Source: Podospora pseudocomata
Taxonomy: Eukaryota > Ascomycota > Sordariomycetes > Sordariales > Podosporaceae
DNA: 64,000 nucleotides
Reading direction: 5' to 3'
Assembly (NCBI RefSeq): GCF_035222375.1
Contig: NC_085891.1
Location: 2,976,001 to 3,040,000 of the forward strand
Shown here: positions 42,351 through 53,556 of the stretch, one piece after another
Layout: the number at the start of each line of letters is the position of its first letter
Position numbering within the stretch: position 1 is the first letter of the stretch
The notes under the pieces: model-generated
What the model saw: only the letters and a program-made list of their open reading frames with translations
What the model was told of the DNA's origin: nothing
The model's database searches: none
Program-made: the position numbers and the translations under genes

Positions 42351-43136
42351 TTTTGAGGCATTGGGGGTTCTTTTCCTCTTCATTGGTCGTCATTGTCTTT
42401 TTTTTTTCTTTCCTTCGGGGTGGGTTTGCTTTGCGTGGAGTTCCGGTTCGGCATACATAAAAACGGTGTTTGGGATTTATAGACGGATGGATGGGACAAG
42501 GGCAAAAGTTTGGGATGGTTGTTTTCTTCATTCTCTTTCTCTCTCATTTCTTTTCTTCTTTTGGTCGTCAAGATTTGATTGATTATAAGAGATACCCACT
42601 TTTGCGATTTTGAGGAGAGGAGAAAAGGAAGATATCCCTGTGAGGAAGGGAAGAAAATGGGTGCTGGGATTTGTAGGGTGAGAAGATTGGTGGGATTATG
42701 GCGAGCATTCCGAGACATCACAACACAAGGACAACACTAGGTTTTCGGTTTTCGGTTTTCTATTTCCCTCTCGAGAAAAGAGGGAAGGGTAGTAGATGAT
42801 GGACTTTGTTAGCTAGTGTGTGATGGCTGGGGGTAATGAGGAGAAGTCTACTGCTATTTTCTTTTCTTTTGTTTTGTTTTGGTGATGTGATTATGTATGT
42901 TACAAGCAGTTGAAGCATGGTCCTCACTGAAGTGATAACTACACCTAGATCCAATCTTGAAACCGCCTTGTAATTTGTGAAGCCACCCACATTCCCAATT
43001 GTCACAGCATCAAAGAAAAGTGTAATGTAAATAGGCCCAGCCCGTGTATATATTTCATCTCGGTAAAATCTTTCTGTAAAATACTCGACCTAAAATCTCA
43101 AGGCATTCATCATTAAGGATAGAGACAAGAAGGCGT

Positions 43137-43172
43137 AAAGTAAGTAAGTAAGTAAGTGTGTGTGTGTGTGTG
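43137..43172 (+). repeat. (AAGT)n-(GT)n compound microsatellite
   Basis: About four to five AAGT units run directly into about nine GT units, in the spacer downstream of the MAPKK gene. Simple-sequence repeat with no other signal. Confidence 0.85.
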
Positions 43173-43247
43173 TTTCGTTGTTGTAGAATGTAGTTCGTGC
43201 GTGTTGGCCCAACATCATCATCCATCCCTTCCTGCCAGCGCCAACCT

Positions 43248-43282
43248 GCCCCCCCCCAACCCCAACCCCAACCCCAATTCCC
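43248..43282 (+). repeat. (CCCCAA)n run
   Basis: A C homopolymer followed by about four CCCCAA units; the minus strand has TTGGGG repeats and could form a G-quadruplex. It lies in the 3' flank of the MAPKK gene, whose sense strand is the G-rich one, so the transcript may carry it if the 3' UTR reaches 200 bases. Confidence 0.75.
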
Positions 43283-43483
43283 ATATTGCCGTCCGTATAT
43301 CTAACCAAGATAAAGTTGGAAATATCGTACCAGATCACCAACCCTAAACCCCGACCGTGACTCCTAGCCATAACAAGCTAGTATCTTCTTCTCCTCTTCC
43401 TAGTCAAAATGTCGTTTCAATCACCCCTTCCATTTCGGAGAGGCTTCTACCCTCAACTCTCCCACATCTTCACACTCTTCCCC

Positions 43484-45152
43484 TCACTTCTTATCATCCC
43501 ACCCCCAAACCTGCGTCAAATACTTGCTCATATTCACCCTCTTGGTCTTCATCTCCACCATCCAAGGGTGCTCCAGCATCCTCCACGGCGTTGCCCTCCT
43601 AAGCGGATCCTTCTCCAGACTATTCCCCCCAAAAAAAGTCAGCAATCTTCCCAACCATTTCCCTTTGTCGGCGATCACTTACCAGCACTCAATAAAATAC
43701 TTAAAACTATCACTCCAAAAAATGCTCGCCTCGGGCTCGTCCTTCAGCTTGGGAATCGGCTGCCTCACAATATACGTCAACAAATCAATCAACCCCGCCC
43801 TAGGCTGCATCTCGGTCCCGTCCGCAGGAAACGGAAACCTATGCTGCGCAACTTCCAGCAGCGTCACGCCCGTCGACCAGACGTCGCTCGTGATGGTGTA
43901 TGACTGCCCCGTGATCCGTTCCGGAGCCATGTAGTAACTCGTTCCGATAAAAGTGTTGGCATCTCCCTTGGTGCCAAACTCACCCGACACACCAAAGTCG
44001 CAAAGCTTAACCTCCCCGTTGCGGCAGAGGAGGATGTTGCTCGGTTTGATGTCACGGTGAATGATCTTTTTGCTGTGGAGGTAGGTCAGGCCCTGGAGGA
44101 CGCCCTCGGAAATCTTCCCGAGGACTTTTTCTCCTGTGCGGCCGCCGAGGCGCTTGACTTCCTTGTAGATGGAGTCGAGCGAGCCGCCCTCGCAGAATTC
44201 CATCGCGATGGAGATGGTGGCGGTCGAGGGGTCGACAAAGGCGCCGTAGTACCTGCAGATGTGCTCCGACATGCAGTCCTTGTTGAAGCCGAGCTCGCGG
44301 ACGATTTGGCGTTTGACGTCGGGGTCGGGGTTGGTTGTGATGACCTTTTGGGTACGTTAGTTTAGACATGGTGATGGATAAAGGGGTCAAAAGGGCGCGC
44401 ACCTTGAGAGCGAAAACCGTGTTCCCCCCCTTGAGCTTACACCTCGTCACCGCACCACCCGCACCCTCTCCCAAACTCCCCAGCTCGACAATCCTCTTCT
44501 CCATGCTCACGATCCTCCAGCCTTCATCGTCCAGATCCTCCACATCCGCGCTCCTCGCCTTGTCTAGGCTCAGCTTGTCGAAGCTCTCCAGCCCGTGTAG
44601 GCTGTTTTCTCTTTCCATGCCGACGCTCTCGCTGGCGTTTGAGTAGAGCGATCCCACGGCTGATACCGGGTCCCCTGTCCCGGCGTGTCTAGTCGGTCCA
44701 ATGCCATACTGCTCAGCAAACGACAAAGCGCTGAACTGCGACCCGGCACTGGTTGGGTTGCTCGCGCGGCCGTCAAAGGGGCCGAAAGAGCCGGATCTGG
44801 AGTGGGCGGCGCTGGATTCGCTGCCGCCACTGGCGGATTGGAGACTGAGGGCGGGCTTGATGTGTTGTGGTTGTTCTTGCGGGACCACGCTGCTGCTTCC
44901 CATGGGGGTAGCAAGATGAAGAGTCGGGAGTGCTGGTCTACCTGGGGCCGGGCCGGGGTTGCTGAGTGGTTTTGCGTTGGGGGATGGAGGGATGGCGAGG
45001 CCGAGACGGGGAGCACGTCCGCCGGAGCGGTTACCTCCTGGGAGGGCGGGACGGAGGAGGGGAACGCTGTTCATCTTCGGGACGGAGGAGCCGGGCGAGG
45101 GCTGTGGTGATGGGAACTCCAGGGTAAGGTTTGGTGGCTGAGGCTTTGACAT
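43484..45152 (-). CDS. MKK1: MAP kinase kinase of the cell wall integrity pathway (MKK1/2 type)
   Basis: Three exons (45152-44403, 44344-43683, 43619-43484) give 515 aa. Residues 1-220 are Pro/Ser-rich. The kinase domain begins [13 protein letters not shown] with the VAIK-type lysine in FALK at residue 250. It continues with [42 protein letters not shown], an activation loop [14 protein letters not shown] with the two MAPKK phosphosites, and [32 protein letters not shown] and [12 protein letters not shown] are characteristic of fungal Mkk1/2/MkkA proteins rather than Ste7 or Pbs2 types. It should phosphorylate the Slt2/MpkA MAP kinase downstream of Bck1. The ATG at 45152 ([14 protein letters not shown]) is used; an in-frame TTG three codons upstream is ignored. 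Confidence 0.94.
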
Positions 45153-46735
45153 GGTTGGCAATGGTTAGTTGAGGATATCTACAATGATACTGGAGAGGAC
45201 TGATTGTTCCAAGGTTCCGGTGGGATGGGTCCACCAGTCGCCTGATTGTTTGAGAAAAGCCCCGGCACAGACAGGCACTGACGGGGAGAGGGAGAGAGAA
45301 AGAGATGAGAAATTTTTATTGATTGGAAAGAAAAAGGTCCATACCCGAGGCGCAGCGGCCTCGCTGCTCTGATTGTCTGAAGCGACCATTCTGGGCGCTG
45401 TTGGAAACTCCTGCGCTGTCGGGTCACCTCACAGCAGAGGAGGGGGGTTAGCGGGGAACGGGGCGGCAGCTAGTCGAGTAAACAGGGCTGCTAGACTCGG
45501 CGGTGGGCGAACGATCGAGTCGTGCGAATGCAACTGTTGATTATCTCGAGGATGTAGGGCTGAGAAAGGTTCCCTTTCGAGATATCTGAGGGCAAATGGC
45601 CAAATGCGATGCGGTGCAGTGCGGTGCGGTGGAAAGAGCTCGTGCGACGAACAGCAGCGAGCCGACAGCGATGGAACGCACGGATAAGGCAGGCAGGCAA
45701 GGCACGGCTTTCAGGTGGTGGGGTGGTGTGGTGCTCGCTAGGGATATGGCCGGTTTGGAATCGGGCCAGATCTGTCCTGTCCTGTTCTCGATGAGTTGTC
45801 CTTGACTACGGAGTAGGGAGTCCTGGGTGACCGCAGATTCGGGAAGAGCGAGGAAGAGGGATTTGAGGGTGATGGAGGAGTTGAGGTGGTGGTCAGAGAT
45901 AGAATAGTCCAATCGTCCTAGATAGATATTTGCCCCTGTGCTGCTGAGACCAGACGAACAAGACAAGAAAGACATCTGCACGTTCGAGGCAAGCCGGGCG
46001 CCTGTGGTTCTAGGACCAGGGGGCCTCTGAGGTTTGCTTGGCCGGCCGCTGGCCAATGCGAGGACCCGGGTGTCCAGGGGTGGCCGTTGGGGGTGAAAGG
46101 CGGGGCACCGTCTGGTGCCATCACCAGACAAAGACTTTCTTTAACGTCCAAGTTTCAAAGTTTGAACTAGCGAACATTTTGACAGCATTGTCCATTTCCA
46201 TTTCCATAATCTCGTGGCTAAGGTACCTGAAAAGCGGAAACTACACGGGGCCGCCTCGACCGATATGGCCATTTTAGGACTTATCCTGAGAAGAAAGGAA
46301 GGCTGTCATGACTGGTGGCTGATGAGGAATGGCTTTTCGGTCAAGATGGGATTACATCTTAGCAAAGCTAATTACCAGCACATGCCGCCCTGAGGCAAGG
46401 AAGAGCGCGGAGGAGCCGTGGGAGCCGTCCCCGTACACTTCGTACACACCACTGACGTGAGCAGTTCAACAAGCGACGAAGGGTGCATGGATCGCCAGAA
46501 ATTACCTACTGTTGAATGGACGCCTCGGGCACATCGCGGCTGTCTGTTGGTTCACTCCGTGAGACCTTGATGTGACGGCGTCGAATATCAAAAAGGCAAC
46601 GGCTTTTCCCAAGCGCCCAGCCCTAGTCCTAATAAGCGCCCGCCCACACAGTGGGGTTGATGCATCTTGTCGTTCCTGTGGGTCGCTAAAAGCCGCCCCA
46701 CATTTTAGACGTCAAATCTCCAACCAAAATTTTTG
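45153..46735. promoter_or_regulatory. Divergent upstream region, MKK1 / DBP8
   Basis: 1.58 kb between divergent starts. GA-rich tracts lie at about 45275-45310. A 196-codon minus-strand open frame (45541-46131) lacks motifs and is probably leader or chance. No gene is supported. Confidence 0.5.
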
Positions 46736-48525
46736 ATGGCAGCAACACATCTCATCGAGGACTATATCTCATCACACCACACAGACGTCATGCCATCAGC
46801 TGCCTCAAAAAAGACCGGAAAGGTCAAGCCGGTGCCGGTGGATGAGGATATCCATTCAGATGATGTAAACTCAGGACCAGATTCTGGCTCTGATTCAGAC
46901 GACTCCAATCACTCAGACTGGGACTCGGATTCACTGGATAGCGACAGCCCCAGAAAACGCCGCCGAACAGAACCAAAAGATGTTCAAGTCGTCGACGACG
47001 ACGACAACGATGATGATGAAGATGATGTCCCAAAAGTCATCCAGTCTGCCTACAGCGTAGCGTCACGCATCAAGCCTCAAAAATCCCAGGCCGACAAAGA
47101 GGCCGAGGCCGTAAAGGCGACCCTCCCGGAGCCCACCACCGGGGTCACGGTCTCTACCGACTCCAACACCACCTTCGAGTCCCTAGGAGTCCGCCCGTGG
47201 CTGGTTCAGTCCCTCGCCAACATGGCTATCAAACGGCCCACCGCCATTCAAAGAGAAAGCATCCCCATGCTTCTCAAAGGAAGAGACTGCATCGGTGGCA
47301 GTAGGACAGGTTCCGGCAAAACAGTCGCCTTTTCAGTCCCCATCCTTCAACAATGGGCCGAGAATCCATCGGCCATCTTTGGCGTCATTCTCACTCCTAC
47401 TCGGCAAGATTGTCCTCTCACCCTCGCACGATTTCATCTCATATACTAATTTCGACTCACAGTGAACTCGCCCTCCAAATCTTCGAACAAGTCAAGGCCA
47501 TCTCCTCCCCTCACTCCCTCAAAGCAATCCTCGTCACTGGAGGCGCAGACATGCGGGCCCAGGCCATCGCCCTCGCCCAAAGGCCACACATCGTCATCGC
47601 CACCCCCGGCCGTCTAGCCGACCACATCCGCACTTCCGGCTACGACACAGTCTGCGGCTTGGGTCGCGTGAGATTCGTCGTGCTAGACGAAGCAGACAGG
47701 TTGCTTGCCGACAACGGTCCTGGTTCCATGCTCCCAGACGTGGAAGAGTGTCTCTCCGCCTTGCCACCGGCCGAGAAACGGCAGACACTCTTGTTCACCG
47801 CTACCATCACCCCGGAAGTCATGGCTCTCAAGAATATACCCAGAAAACCTGGGAGAGAGCCGGTGTTTGTGTGTGAAGTTGACACGGAGAAGTTGGCGAT
47901 TCCACCAACGCTTAAGCAGATGCATTTACAGGTTCCTGTTACACACAGGGAGCACTACTTGCACATGTTTTTGCTGACGGAGCAAAACGTCGACAAGAGC
48001 ATTATTATCTTTTGCAACAGGACGTCAACAGCTGATTTCCTCCATCATTTACTTCGGTTGTTGGACCATAGGGTAACGAGTCTACACTCTAAACTGCCCC
48101 AACGGCAGCGGATAGACAACCTGGGCAGATTCAGAGCGTCGGCCGCAAGGATTTTGGTGGCGACGGATGTGGCGGCCAGAGGTTTGGATATTCCTGAAGT
48201 GAAGATGGTGATCAACTATGATATCCCGAGAGATCCAGATGATTACATTCATCGCGTCGGTCGCACGGCCAGAGCGGGAAGGAAGGGCGATGCGGTCACG
48301 TTTGTTGGGCAGAGGGATGTTGATTTGGTGCTGGCGATTGAGGAGAGAGTGGGGAGGAAGATGGAGGCGTGGGAGGAGGAGGGCGTGAACTTGGAGACGA
48401 GGGTGGTGAGGGAGGCGTTGAAGTTGGTGAGCGAGAAGAAGAGGGAGGCGTTGCTGGAGTTGGAGGAGGGGAAGGAGGTTGGCGGGAAGAGGAAGAGGGG
48501 GATGGAGAAGCTGAGGGCTACTTGA
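46736..48525 (+). CDS. DBP8: ATP-dependent DEAD-box RNA helicase Dbp8
   Basis: Two exons (46736-47403 and 47463-48525) give 576 aa. An acidic N-terminus (Asp/Ser-rich) precedes the helicase core: [16 protein letters not shown]...PTAIQ (Q motif), GSRTGSGKT (Walker A, near 187-195), [32 protein letters not shown] (TAT instead of SAT), [19 protein letters not shown] and [11 protein letters not shown]. The overall pattern fits Dbp8, which acts in early 40S ribosome assembly (18S pre-rRNA processing). The intron splits motif Ia and has a GC donor. The start is uncertain: ATG 46790 (MPSAASKK, 558 aa) has a better context and may be the real one. Confidence 0.93.
47404..47462 (+). other. GC-AG intron in DBP8
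   Basis: 59 nt, donor GCAAGA, likely branch site CTAAT (in TATACTAATTTC) about 10 bases before the CACAG acceptor. The exon ends ACTCCTACTCG and the next begins TGAACTC, forming PTRELALQ, the invariant motif Ia of DEAD-box proteins. No GT donor nearby gives this product. A GC donor with AAG following fits the known GC-AG class. Confidence 0.85.
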
Positions 48526-48704
48526 GTGCTTGTGGTGATGTAGCTATGTTGAGTGGGACAACGAAGATACCCGATTCATTCATCATAATCCATAATTGCT
48601 CTTTGCACAACACTTGACTGAACGACACACTCCACGGTCTGCTATGTTCGACAATCAGCCTATGACAATCTCATCCAGTTGAACCGAACCACAAGACATC
48701 AACA

Positions 48705-49852
48705 TCAATAAGTAGCACTCAACCTCTGCACCAAATACTCCCCGCTATATATCCCCTTATACTTCTTCTCCCCCTTCTCGCCCCCATAAGTCCCAGGAAT
48801 AGCCTCGATGAAGCTGTCGAAATTCGGGTTGCAAAAGTACCTGTTTTCCTTCATCAGCACACATCACATCCTTCTACTCTTTCTCTCTCTCTCTCTCTCT
48901 CCCAGCAAGTACTCACGCAACACTATACCTGGCCGGATACTCCTTCACCTCTTCACTCCCCCCCTCCTCCTTCGGAGGCGGAGGCTCAACAACCCGATGA
49001 ATCGTACTCTTCAACCCATCATTCGCCCACCTAGCCAGCAAATCCCCCGCATTCACCACCACCGTCCCCTCAACAGGCCTCGCATCCACAAACCTCCCCC
49101 CCGGCGCCCTAACCTGCAAACCCCCCCTCCCATCCTGAAACAAAAGCGTGATACTCCCATAATCACTATGCTCCCCCGCCCGAATCGCCCCCTGCTCAAA
49201 CCTTTCCTTTCCCACAGCCGGATAATGCAACAACCGTAACGTATTATCCCCCCTGTCCACAAACCCATCAAAAAACCCCTCCCCCAACCCCATACCCACA
49301 GCAATAGCCCTCATAACCTCCACATTCAGCTCATGACACCGTCTGTGAAACTCAGTCATCACCTCCCTGAACCCTGCCAACTCGGGCCAGCAGTTAGGAT
49401 GACCAGGCTCATCCTCCCTCCCAATCTCAAAACTCTCCTTCAGATCGGGCACCTTCTCCCTTAAACTCTCCACCTCGTCCGGCTTCGTCAGCTGCGTCAC
49501 TTTTTCTCTGCCGGGGGCCGAGTACCCCCTATTGGCATCGGGTGTGGTCCACAGGTACTTCTTCTTGAAGTCTTCTCCGTGATCAAAAAAGCTGGCAGAG
49601 TTGACAAAGACAGAGGTCAAGAGGTCGGGGGGGATGGGGGTGTGGGAGAGGTAGAGAAAGCCTGAAGTCCGAAAGGCAGTGAGGATTGCTTTGGCGGTAG
49701 CAGCTTTGGATTCGGGGGAGCCAGAGAGGAAATCGGAAAAGTTGATGATCTGAGGGCGAGTGTTAGTAGATATGGGAGGGGATGAGAGTGAGGGGGAGGG
49801 GGGTAGCTACAGGAATGACGAGGCCGTCTTGTTCCACTGCTGTTGAGCCCAT
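48705..49852 (-). CDS. 2-oxoglutarate/Fe(II) dioxygenase, isopenicillin N synthase-like
   Basis: Three exons (49852-49811, 49749-48917, 48840-48705) give 336 aa, normal for the family. The N-terminal DIOX_N part has VIPIINFSDFLSG and TAFRTSGFLYLSHTPI. The double-stranded beta helix holds the iron ligands in EHSDYG (HxD, near 206) and STIHRV (near 263), and the 2-oxoglutarate-binding Arg-x-Ser in RYSVAYFCNP (near 288). GYSAPGREK and LRLLHYPA are further family blocks. It is a soluble oxidase or hydroxylase with unknown substrate; nothing nearby indicates a biosynthetic cluster. Intron 2 (48841-48916) contains a (CT)n tract on the + strand. Confidence 0.92.
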
Positions 49853-50405
49853 CTTGAAGCTTCACTTCAGGGAAATGACTGAAGAACTAAAGACATAACA
49901 GGCATACAGGTTCAAGAGCGGGGTGAAGCTTCAAGTATGCTGCTGCAGAGTTCCCTTTGTGCTACAAAGCCGTTGAAACATCAACCCGGAGCTCTCCGTG
50001 CTGCTGTCCGGGAGGGGTACTGCCGCCCATAATGTATGTCTCAGAGCCCTCGCAAGGAGCTATCATATCTCACAGCCAGCATTGTCATGTGCCATATTCC
50101 AGACCTTCCTATCGGAGGAATTGACGGTCATATGCAGACAGTGGTAGTCAATGATAAGACTAACATGCCCCCTGTTCGACAACGATAACAGCGCGGGCAC
50201 TCAAGGTGGGAATGTGGGGTGATAGACGTTGACTTACACAGCAGGAGCTCTCCCATATCCCGTCTTGGCTTGCAGCAAGCACCCCTCGTTCGCTACTCAC
50301 ATCAGTCAACTTGCCTTACATAGCATACTTCATCTTCCCAAACCTTTTTCTTTCAACCACATCTCCTTCACACCCTCAAGCTTCACCCCCAACAAGCCAC
50401 CCAAA
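49853..50405. promoter_or_regulatory. Divergent promoter, dioxygenase / amidohydrolase
   Basis: 553 bp between two divergent starts. Nothing else recognised. Confidence 0.45.
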
Positions 50406-51650
50406 ATGCCTTCCAGCAAGAAGAAGAAGCCCCAGCAACCCGCACAGGGGGAACCCTCCAACCCAACCGCCCCCGCAGTCGAAACAACAGATCCCCAGAC
50501 CAACAAGCCCAACATCGTCGACATCCACACCCATATGTACCCCGCCTCCTACATCAAGCTTCTCGAATCCCGCAACACCATTCCCCTCATCCGGTCCTTC
50601 CCTGGCCACCCTGAACCTCGCCTCGTCCTCCTCCCCTCTGAGGTCCCCCTCCTTTCCAACCCTTCCCCATCCCACCCTCCAGGACGCCCCCTGACAGAAG
50701 CCTACACCTCCCTCGACGCCAAGATCGCCTTCATGGACAAGCACAACATCTCCATCTCGGTCCTCTCCCTCGCCAACCCCTGGCTCGAGTTCCTCTCCAC
50801 CTCCCCCGACCCCTCATCCCTCTTGGAACCCGCTCTCAGAATCAACGTCGAGTTCGAAGTCATGTGCAATCAACACCCCGGCCGGCTCTACTTTTTCGGC
50901 GTCCTCCCCCTCCACCCCGAAAACACCTTGTGTGCACTCCCATTGGTTCTCTCCATGAAGATGAAATTCAAACACTGCCGAGGTGTCATCATCGGCACCA
51001 ATGGGCTGGGAAAAGGTCTCGATGATCCGGACATGGAGGACGTTTTTGAAATGTTGGAGGAAGATGACCTGCCAATATTTCTCCACCCGCATTATGGGTT
51101 GCCAAATCAGGTGTTTGGAGAGAGGGCGGAGAAGGGGGAGTACGGGCATGTGTTATCGTTGGCGTTAGGGTTCCCGATGGAGACGACGGTGGCGGTGTCG
51201 AGGATGTATCTGTCGGGCATGTTTGACAAGTTTCCCAAGCTAAAAGTCATTCTGGCGCATGGGGGTGGGACGTTGCCGTTTTTGGCGGCGAGGATTGAGA
51301 GTTGCATTCGGCATGATGGGTATTTGCACAAGAAGGAGAAGGAAGGGCGTGGGAAGATCAAAAGGTCGATATGGGAGGTGTTGAACAGTCAGGTGTATCT
51401 GGATGCGGTGGTGTATGGGGAGGTTGGACTGAAAGCGGCGATTCAGGCGTCGGGGGAGAGAGGGGTGGAGAGGCTGATGTTTGGGACTGATCATCCCTTC
51501 TTCCCACCGTTAGAGGAAGGGGAGGAGGAATGGGGGAGTGTGGTGATGAATACTGAGGCTGTGAATAAGGGGCTGGGGGAGGGGAGCAAGGAGGCGAGGA
51601 TGGTGTTGGAGGAGAATGCGATCAAGATTTTGAACTTGGAGAAACCCTGA
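50406..51650 (+). CDS. Amidohydrolase-2 family protein, ACMSD-like decarboxylase
   Basis: Single exon, 414 aa. A Lys/Pro/Gln-rich tail (about 35 residues) precedes a TIM-barrel metal-dependent hydrolase: VDIHTHMYP (HxH, near 40), SVLSLANPWLEF, FGVLPLHPE, CRGVIIGTNGLGKGLDDPDM, IFLHPHYGLP (near 226), ILAHGGGTLPFLAARIE (near 284) and MFGTDHPFFPP (near 360). These are the zinc ligands and the pattern of 2-amino-3-carboxymuconate-6-semialdehyde decarboxylase and related nonoxidative decarboxylases. The substrate is not determined. The open frame upstream to 50229 contains no ATG, so 50406 is the start. Codons are C-ending to about 51000 and G-ending after it. Confidence 0.92.
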   Translation: MPSSKKKKPQQPAQGEPSNPTAPAVETTDPQTNKPNIVDIHTHMYPASYIKLLESRNTIPLIRSFPGHPEPRLVLLPSEVPLLSNPSPSHPPGRPLTEAYTSLDAKIAFMDKHNISISVLSLANPWLEFLSTSPDPSSLLEPALRINVEFEVMCNQHPGRLYFFGVLPLHPENTLCALPLVLSMKMKFKHCRGVIIGTNGLGKGLDDPDMEDVFEMLEEDDLPIFLHPHYGLPNQVFGERAEKGEYGHVLSLALGFPMETTVAVSRMYLSGMFDKFPKLKVILAHGGGTLPFLAARIESCIRHDGYLHKKEKEGRGKIKRSIWEVLNSQVYLDAVVYGEVGLKAAIQASGERGVERLMFGTDHPFFPPLEEGEEEWGSVVMNTEAVNKGLGEGSKEARMVLEENAIKILNLEKP

Positions 51651-53556
51651 GATCAGCTGACTGGATTCGCCGGGTAGCAATTGCCTCCAGCTGTACCTTT
51701 GTATACCTATTTCAGGAAGGCGCGATAAGGCATTGGGGAAGAGCAACCTGAGAAGGGAAGGTGCAATGGACTTGACACTCTTGGGAACATTTGAGAAGGG
51801 AAAGAGCCACGGAAGAACACATAAGAAAAAAAGAAAAAACAACCATATTCATACACAAATGTACATCCTTCATCCCGGACCTTTTCGCTTCGAAAAAATC
51901 CTCAACACCCAACCATATACAACCGGAAAACTCCATTTACCCAAAATCAGAACCAAAAACTCCCAATATCACCAGCGGCCGAGTCGAGCACATCTTGCCC
52001 ACCAGCAATAAGCCTCCATCATAACTCCTACAATTGCCACCCTCATCCCTCTCTATGTCAAGCTGCCTCCCCAAAACATAGTCACTGCCCTTTCAGTCAC
52101 CACCAGACCCCTAAGTAACTAAAGAACCAAACTCCCGTATATTCTCCCTTCCCCCGGGAGTGGAAGGGTTTGTGGGGTTGGGCATGATGGGTAGCTGGGT
52201 GGTAAGTTCCTTTTGGGTTGGAAGTAAAGTGGTTTGATATGTGTGTCTGTTCAAGGTGTTGTAGGTGTAATTCGGGACTGGTACCTCAAGCATTGAGAAA
52301 GTACACTGAGGGTAGAGTGCGGTTGTTGCTGTCAAGAGAGGGGAGTTGAGGGAAATGAATGAGGATGCCAAACCTCGGGGTCGAGCCCTTCCAGGTATAT
52401 ATCATTGCCCAGTCAATGGGTGCAAAAACCCTCGAGCAGTTCAGTCAATCCCCACTGTTTGCTCTGCATCTCTTTTTTAAATGCATGATGCCTGACAGTT
52501 TGTGTTAGCCTACAACCTCCAAAACCATCCAATCGACTTGTAGGCTGTAGAGAGAAGAACGCCTAGTCGACGGGAGGAGGCAGGTAGTACGAGCCGAGCT
52601 TCTGTTTGAATAATTAGTATTCAGACGATTTACCTACCTTACTTCGTCTGTCATGCCCGGTAAAGCTACCTATTTATTCTAGAAGTAGGCTTTGCGCAGT
52701 TGTGGAAAGCAACAACACGAAAGAGATGTTTGTCCGTGGGGCGAACAGATCTCGGGGAAATGATTACAACCAAGCGAGGCTGGCTACAAATCAAACCAAA
52801 CCCTGACCATACTAAAGCACACACCGAGCCAAAAGCTGTCAAAATCATTATCTTCTTGGTGGTTTGATAGGTTTGACCGAGAGGGTAGCACCCTTACCTT
52901 TTGTTCAGGAGTAATCGCGACACGGGATCAAGTAAACCTCAGCAGGATATATACATAATGTAGACTGATGTCCGCAACCATCCCCTGAGATGAAGTCACC
53001 ACTCCCAACTCAGATACACATCTTCAAAGCCAGGCACAATGCATGCCCACGCTTAGGTAGGGACAAAAATGGAATTTGGTATCTCTCAAGGAAAAAGTGA
53101 CTATATCAACTTTCGAAACCAAGCACATCTCTCAGATAGCTGCCCATACGCACACACACACACACACATTCACGCGGATACGCAACCCTAATGTGTACAC
53201 CAATCCCTACCAGCCAGACCACACTGTAGATACACACCACCCCATCTCCCCATCTCATCCTCAATATCAAACGTTGTCATCACGACTGGTATTTCCCGCC
53301 CTCTTTGAACCCTCCAAAAAGCTAACTCCCCCCTTTCCTTTTCCAGATCCATACCCTTTCCTGATCCAAATCCCAATAACCTTCTTCCTTTCCAATAACC
53401 CGCCTGCTAAAAGATGCGATCCAGAAAATTGATCAAAAAAAGCGAAATATACGCACACACACAGACACACACACACACACACACTCAAATATACCACACA
53501 CCAAAGAAACCCCCTCCCATCTCATACTAACACACCCCCCTTATCCCCCCATCCCC
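51651..53556. other. Convergent intergenic region
   Basis: 1.9 kb between the amidohydrolase stop and the Zn2Cys6 gene stop. Two CA microsatellites (about 53150-53170 and 53451-53486) are on the right. Small open frames such as 52111-52371 (-) carry no motif. No gene is supported. Confidence 0.5.
53451..53486 (+). repeat. (CA)n microsatellite
   Basis: About 16 CA units with one GA interruption, about 70 bases past the stop codon of the Zn2Cys6 gene (so in its probable 3' UTR, as GT repeats on the sense strand). A shorter CA run lies at about 53150-53170. Confidence 0.85.

Larger units (their letters stand above)
41745..43483. other. Convergent intergenic region with several small repeats
   Basis: 1.74 kb between the PUS7 stop and the MAPKK stop. 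It contains a 28-nt imperfect duplication (about 41986-42043), four degenerate copies of a 30-nt unit (42193-42350), an AAGT/GT microsatellite and a CCCCAA run, listed separately. No gene is supported. Confidence 0.5.

Noticed and set aside
43248-43282. CCCCAA repeats as an interstitial telomere
   Set aside because: Filamentous ascomycete telomeres are TTAGGG-type; TTGGGG units beside a C homopolymer are better read as simple sequence.
45541-46131. Minus-strand 196-codon frame upstream of MKK1
   Set aside because: Low-complexity Ser/Pro/Arg composition, no motif. It lies in a divergent promoter region, so a chance frame or leader sequence is more likely.
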